Source: LiPW-15 sp964530925 (GTDB lineage Bacteria > Patescibacteriota > Minisyncoccia > UBA6257 > 2-01-FULL-56-20). From it: a stretch of 16,083 bases of DNA. The notes under the pieces are model-generated. The model ran no database searches and was not told where the DNA came from. It saw nothing but the letters and a program-made list of their open reading frames with translations. The DNA lies in assembly GCA_964530925.1 (NCBI GenBank), contig CAZHBZ010000012.1, positions 1 to 16,083 of the forward strand. Reading direction: 5' to 3'. This document shows positions 13,864 through 16,083 of this stretch, in pieces (within the stretch, counting starts at the first letter, position 1; the number at the start of each line of letters is the position of its first letter). A program made the translations under genes and the position numbers.

Positions 13864-14415
13864 ATGAGCGACGAAATCGAGACAAAGGGAAGTCCGGAGT
13901 GGTACGCGGTACACACTTATTCGGGCTACGAAGAAGCGGTGGCGAGATATCTTAAACAGCGCGTGGAATCCTTGTCTATGGAAGACAAGATATTTGAGGT
14001 TGTTGTTCCTATAGAAAAAAAGGTAAGAATTAAGGACGGAAGGAGAACGACCATCGAGGAAAAAATATATCCCGGTTATGTTTTGGTGAAAATGCTGATG
14101 ACCGAGGACAGCTGGTACGTAGTTCGGAACACTCCGCGTGTTACCGGTTTTGTCGGCGCTGATTCCACCAAGCCGAACCCGCTTTCCAAAGAAGAAGTTG
14201 AATCTCTTTTGAACAGGATGGGCCGCGACGTGAGCAAGTTTACCGTTGACCTTCGCGTGGGCGACCTCGTGAAAGTTATGGACGGACCTTTTAAGGACTA
14301 CGATGGGAAAGTTTCCGAAGTGGATGAAGAGAGGGGGCGCATCAAGGTTTTGGTTCCTATCTTCGGCCGCGATACGGCTATCGAGCTCGATTCGTTGCAG
14401 GTTAGGAAGGTTTAA
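13864..14415 (+). CDS. nusG: Transcription termination/antitermination factor NusG
   Basis: 183 residues. The N-terminal NGN domain that binds the RNA polymerase clamp helices begins with EWYAVHTYSGYEEAVARYL and continues through KIYPGYVLVKM and WYVVRNTPRVTGFVGA. The C-terminal KOW domain (about 130-183) contains VGDLVKVMDGPFKDYDGKVSEVDEERG, the part that contacts Rho or the ribosomal protein S10. A short acidic N-terminal extension (MSDEIETKGSP) precedes the core. Length is normal. The start is one base after the secE stop and has no SD, so it probably depends on coupling. A 210-base gap with repeats and a hairpin, instead of the usual short spacer, separates it from rplK. Confidence 0.97.
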   Translation: MSDEIETKGSPEWYAVHTYSGYEEAVARYLKQRVESLSMEDKIFEVVVPIEKKVRIKDGRRTTIEEKIYPGYVLVKMLMTEDSWYVVRNTPRVTGFVGADSTKPNPLSKEEVESLLNRMGRDVSKFTVDLRVGDLVKVMDGPFKDYDGKVSEVDEERGRIKVLVPIFGRDTAIELDSLQVRKV

Positions 14416-14460
14416 TATAGGATATAAACCGCTATGGGCAAACCTCAGCCCGAGGCGATA

Positions 14461-14500
14461 AATCAGTAAATAGTGAATAGAATATAGTAAATAATTAATG
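14461..14500 (+). repeat. Degenerate AT-rich repeats of the TAGTRAATA type
   Basis: In the nusG-rplK gap the sequence 14466-14495 repeats a unit like TAGTGAATA and TAGTAAATA with drift. Similar drifting repeats (GTTTGTAGG, GTTATAGGTT) occur just after gyrB at 13408-13436. They may be slippage products or remnants of mobile sequence; I assign no function. Confidence 0.3.
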
Positions 14501-14578
14501 TATGGCGCCTCGCCGCAATCGAGCGGGAGTCAAAAATAATAAAAATAATCAATTTTGCTGGCGAGTGGAGTACGATTG

Positions 14579-14628
14579 GGCGGGATGCTCATATTTGTAC
14601 TCAATCGCTTCGCTCTTGAACAAATATG
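14579..14628 (+). promoter_or_regulatory. rplK leader: shared motif plus hairpin burying the start codon
   Basis: CATATTTGT (14590-14598) pairs perfectly with ACAAATATG (14620-14628), which contains the rplK ATG; a 2-base bulge and a TCAA/TTGA pairing (14601-14604 with 14616-14619) extend the stem to an 11-base loop. There is no SD. GGCGGGATGCTCA (14579-14591) matches 12 of 13 bases in the gyrB leader. A translational switch is plausible but unproven. Upstream bases 14416-14578 show no gene. Confidence 0.5.
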
Positions 14629-15051
14629 GCAAAAAAAGTAAAAACAATTTTGAAGCTTGAGATTGAAGCCGGCAAGGCTAACCCCGCGCCGCCGATTGGA
14701 ACTGCTTTGGGTCCCCAGGGCGTGAACATCCAGGAATTCTGTAAGCAGTTCAATGATATGACCAAGGATAAGCCGGGGGATATCATTCCCGCGGAAATCA
14801 CTATCTTTGAAGACCGCTCATTCACCTTTAAGCTTAAAACCTCTCCCGCTTCCTCGCTTTTAAGAAAAGCCGCCGGAGTGGAGAAAGGAGCCGCTGATCC
14901 CTTGAAGGGGAAAGTTGGCAAGGTGACTAAGGCTGATGCGCGGAAAATAGCAGAACTCAAAATGGTAGACCTGAACGCGAATGACTTGGATGCCGCCGAA
15001 AAGATCATCGCCGGCACAGCCCGTTCCATGGGCATCGAGGTAATTGACTAA
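14626..15051 (+). CDS. rplK: 50S ribosomal protein L11 (uL11)
   Basis: 141 residues, the full normal length. It binds 23S rRNA at the GTPase-associated centre and helps elongation-factor function and the stringent response. The N-terminal domain has KANPAPPIGTALGPQGVNIQEFCKQFN, with the proline-rich segment that changes position on factor binding; the C-terminal rRNA-binding domain has KTSPASSLLRKAAG, KGKVGKVTKADARKIAELK and IAGTARSMGIEV. The start follows from family alignment (MAKKVK). In most bacteria rplA (L1) follows directly. Here a perfect terminator starts 3 bases after the stop, so rplA is not in this cluster. L1 loss has been reported for some CPR lineages; the window alone cannot show that it is missing from the genome. 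Confidence 0.98.
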   Translation: MAKKVKTILKLEIEAGKANPAPPIGTALGPQGVNIQEFCKQFNDMTKDKPGDIIPAEITIFEDRSFTFKLKTSPASSLLRKAAGVEKGAADPLKGKVGKVTKADARKIAELKMVDLNANDLDAAEKIIAGTARSMGIEVID

Positions 15052-15053
15052 TG

Positions 15054-15085
15054 AACATCCCGCGAAAGCGGGATGTTTTGTTTTG
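15054..15085 (+). terminator. Strong terminator after rplK
   Basis: AACATCCCGC (15054-15063), GAAA tetraloop, GCGGGATGTT (15068-15077), then TTGTTTTG. A ten-pair stem capped by a GNRA loop. Confidence 0.93.
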
Positions 15086-15108
15086 CCCATGGAACGACAA
15101 AAAGGGGT

Positions 15109-15180
15109 CGGGAAAAAGCGGAAGGTTTTTCCCGTATAGGAGATTATTCAGAACCGAGGGTTCTGAAAGAGCGAAGCGAT
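15109..15180 (+). repeat. Two hairpins and an inverted 14-base repeat between terminators
   Basis: CGGGAAAAA-gcggaagg-TTTTTCCCG (15109-15134) and TTCAGAACC-gag-GGTTCTGAA (15147-15167) are perfect nine-pair hairpins. AAGAGCGAAGCGAT (15167-15180) is the exact reverse complement of 14604-14617 in the rplK leader loop. There is no ORF and no convincing promoter in 15086-15208, so a small RNA is possible but unsupported; leftover repeat sequence is equally likely. Confidence 0.4.
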
Positions 15181-15208
15181 GGAGAGTGGGAATAGAAGTT
15201 ATAGATTA

Positions 15209-15244
15209 AATTAAAAATGACCCGGAAACGGGTCATTTTTAATT
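15209..15244 (+). terminator. Second, symmetrical terminator before tmk
   Basis: AATTAAAAATGACCCG (15209-15224), GAAA loop, CGGGTCATTTTTAATT (15229-15244): sixteen perfect pairs with A and T tracts on both sides, so it could act on both strands. It lies 6 bases before the -35 of the tmk promoter and would insulate that gene. Confidence 0.85.
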
Positions 15245-15249
15245 GGTCT

Positions 15250-15278
15250 TTTCAAACGAGTGAAATTAGTTCTATACT
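15250..15278 (+). promoter_or_regulatory. Putative promoter of tmk
   Basis: TTTCAA (15250-15255), 17-base spacer, TATACT (15273-15278). Expected start near 15285, with a leader of about 30 bases including the GAGGAGG ribosome-binding site at 15305-15311. Confidence 0.55.
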
Positions 15279-15315
15279 CCGAATAGCATTATTTACCTGG
15301 GATAGAGGAGGAATC

Positions 15316-16065
15316 ATGGCGAAAATAAAAGGGAAGCTCATCGTTCTTGAGGGTATTACCCGCTCAGGCAAAAGCACTCAGGCGAAGCTTGTAACGGCGG
15401 CCTTGAATGACCTCGGCTATAACGTTTCCTGGGAGGCGGAACCGACTGACGGGCCGTTTGGCAGGGTGATTCGGGCGGTTATCGAGAGGCGCCGCGAAGA
15501 TGCTCCGTGCGCGGAGGCCATTCACGCCGCGAATTCGCTTTTCAAGGAAAAGCCGGAGATCCGGAATAAGATTATTTCCGTTCTTCGGGCCATCTGGCAG
15601 GGAGAATTCGTTTCGTTTTTGGACATGCAGCTTATCTTTATGGCCGACAGGTGTTGGCACTGCGTGTTCTCGCTTCGGCCCCTCTTGGACGACGGCGTAA
15701 ACGTTATCTGCGATCGCTATGCTCCCTCGACCCTCGCCTTCGGTTTTGGTCATGGAGTAGAGCTTGGAGAGCTTGTCCATTGGCACTACCGAGTCTTGGG
15801 CAAGGAGTATGTCGTTCCGGCGCTGACCATCTACGTGGAAATTCAAAGCGAAGTGGCGATAGAGCGCATGGCCGACGGCAAGGTGAACGACATCTTCGAA
15901 ACCAAGATGGGAATCAACGGCACCATCCAGGCCTACGAGGATGTTTGGAAGTTCGGTCGCAGCACCCGCCAATTCGGGACAATGGTTTACGTGAGGGGCG
16001 ACAGGCCCATCCCCAAGGTCACCGAGAGTATCCTCTTTGAAGTCAGGAGAGTTCTGGATAGTTAG
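15316..16065 (+). CDS. tmk: Thymidylate kinase-like protein
   Basis: 249 residues from the ATG at 15316, fixed by GAGGAGG ending 4 bases upstream; an open frame from 15217 runs through the terminator and promoter and is not the start. The P-loop is LIVLEGITRSGKSTQAK (GxxxxGKST). EAEPTDGPFGRVIR matches the EP-containing substrate loop of dTMP kinases, ICDRYAPSTLAF the DRY/S motif that binds dTMP, and TIYVEIQSEVAIERM the strand before the lid. These indicate phosphorylation of dTMP to dTDP in dTTP synthesis. It is longer than the usual 200-215 residues, with extra sequence between the DGPFGRVIR loop and the MQLIFMADR helix. The P-loop lacks the common Asp of EGxDGxGK, so another dNMP or nucleoside kinase role is possible. 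ATA is rare (2 of 20 Ile codons) and SD strong, unlike the neighbouring ribosomal cluster. Confidence 0.82.
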   Translation: MAKIKGKLIVLEGITRSGKSTQAKLVTAALNDLGYNVSWEAEPTDGPFGRVIRAVIERRREDAPCAEAIHAANSLFKEKPEIRNKIISVLRAIWQGEFVSFLDMQLIFMADRCWHCVFSLRPLLDDGVNVICDRYAPSTLAFGFGHGVELGELVHWHYRVLGKEYVVPALTIYVEIQSEVAIERMADGKVNDIFETKMGINGTIQAYEDVWKFGRSTRQFGTMVYVRGDRPIPKVTESILFEVRRVLDS

Positions 16066-16083
16066 GAAGCAGAAAGCCCCGAC

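Noticed and set aside
15364..15972. 202-codon minus-strand ORF opposite tmk
   Set aside because: It is the shadow of a clear kinase gene; it has no SD and its composition is that of antisense frames. The same applies to minus ORFs 12578-13111 opposite gyrB and 3953-4492 opposite metG.
1..16083. CRISPR array, transposon, prophage or defence island
   Set aside because: No regularly spaced direct repeats, no transposase, integrase, phage structural gene or nuclease of known defence type is encoded on either strand.

Overview
The window looks like chromosomal DNA of a Candidate Phyla Radiation (Patescibacteria) bacterium, most likely Parcubacteria-like. This is inferred from gene content and layout only; no database was searched. 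Supporting signs are a short methionyl-tRNA synthetase without a C-terminal tRNA-binding domain, an M16 peptidase and AI-2E-family exporter next to it, a glycine-tailed RRM protein, a LamG surface protein, a secE-nusG-rplK cluster with no rplA after rplK, many genes without a Shine-Dalgarno (SD) sequence, and heavy use of the isoleucine codon ATA in the housekeeping genes. I see no tRNA, rRNA, CRISPR array, transposase or phage gene.

Layout. 1-686: 3' end of a LamG surface protein gene, convergent with a multi-pass membrane protein (702-1433, minus). 1434-1495: divergent promoter region. 1496-5386 (plus): M16 zinc peptidase, AI-2E-family membrane protein, metG. A bidirectional-looking terminator (best on minus) separates metG from two minus-strand genes, a HAD phosphatase (5423-6097) and an HD-domain phosphohydrolase (6222-7508). 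7600-8246: a self-contained transcription unit with a near-consensus promoter, a long structured leader, an RRM RNA-binding protein, a branched 3' RNA structure and a terminator. 8338-9863: a small Zn-binding protein, mutM (carrying an in-frame palindromic insertion) and a 51-residue membrane protein, with terminators after the first and third. 9896-11242: an unrecognised protein with an HEEQH zincin-like motif, apparently transcribed without a leader. 11305-13402: gyrB. 13584-15085: secE, nusG, rplK, ending in a strong terminator. 15250-16065: a thymidylate-kinase-like gene. The window ends 18 bases later.

How it fits together. Most genes are housekeeping: translation (metG, rplK), transcription elongation and secretion (nusG, secE), DNA topology and repair (gyrB, mutM), nucleotide metabolism (tmk, perhaps the HD protein) and envelope proteins. 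Two initiation styles coexist. One set lacks an SD, and several of its members have a -10 box only 6-9 bases before the ATG (leaderless pattern). The other set (HAD, the Zn-binding protein, the 51-residue protein, tmk) has a textbook AGGAGG-type SD and avoids ATA.

The most interesting structures are (i) the RRM gene between two elaborate RNA structures, (ii) the palindrome inserted in frame in mutM, (iii) a hairpin that buries the rplK start codon, together with a leader motif shared with gyrB at the same distance from the start, and (iv) an inverted repeat that coincides with the promoter of the AI-2E-family gene.
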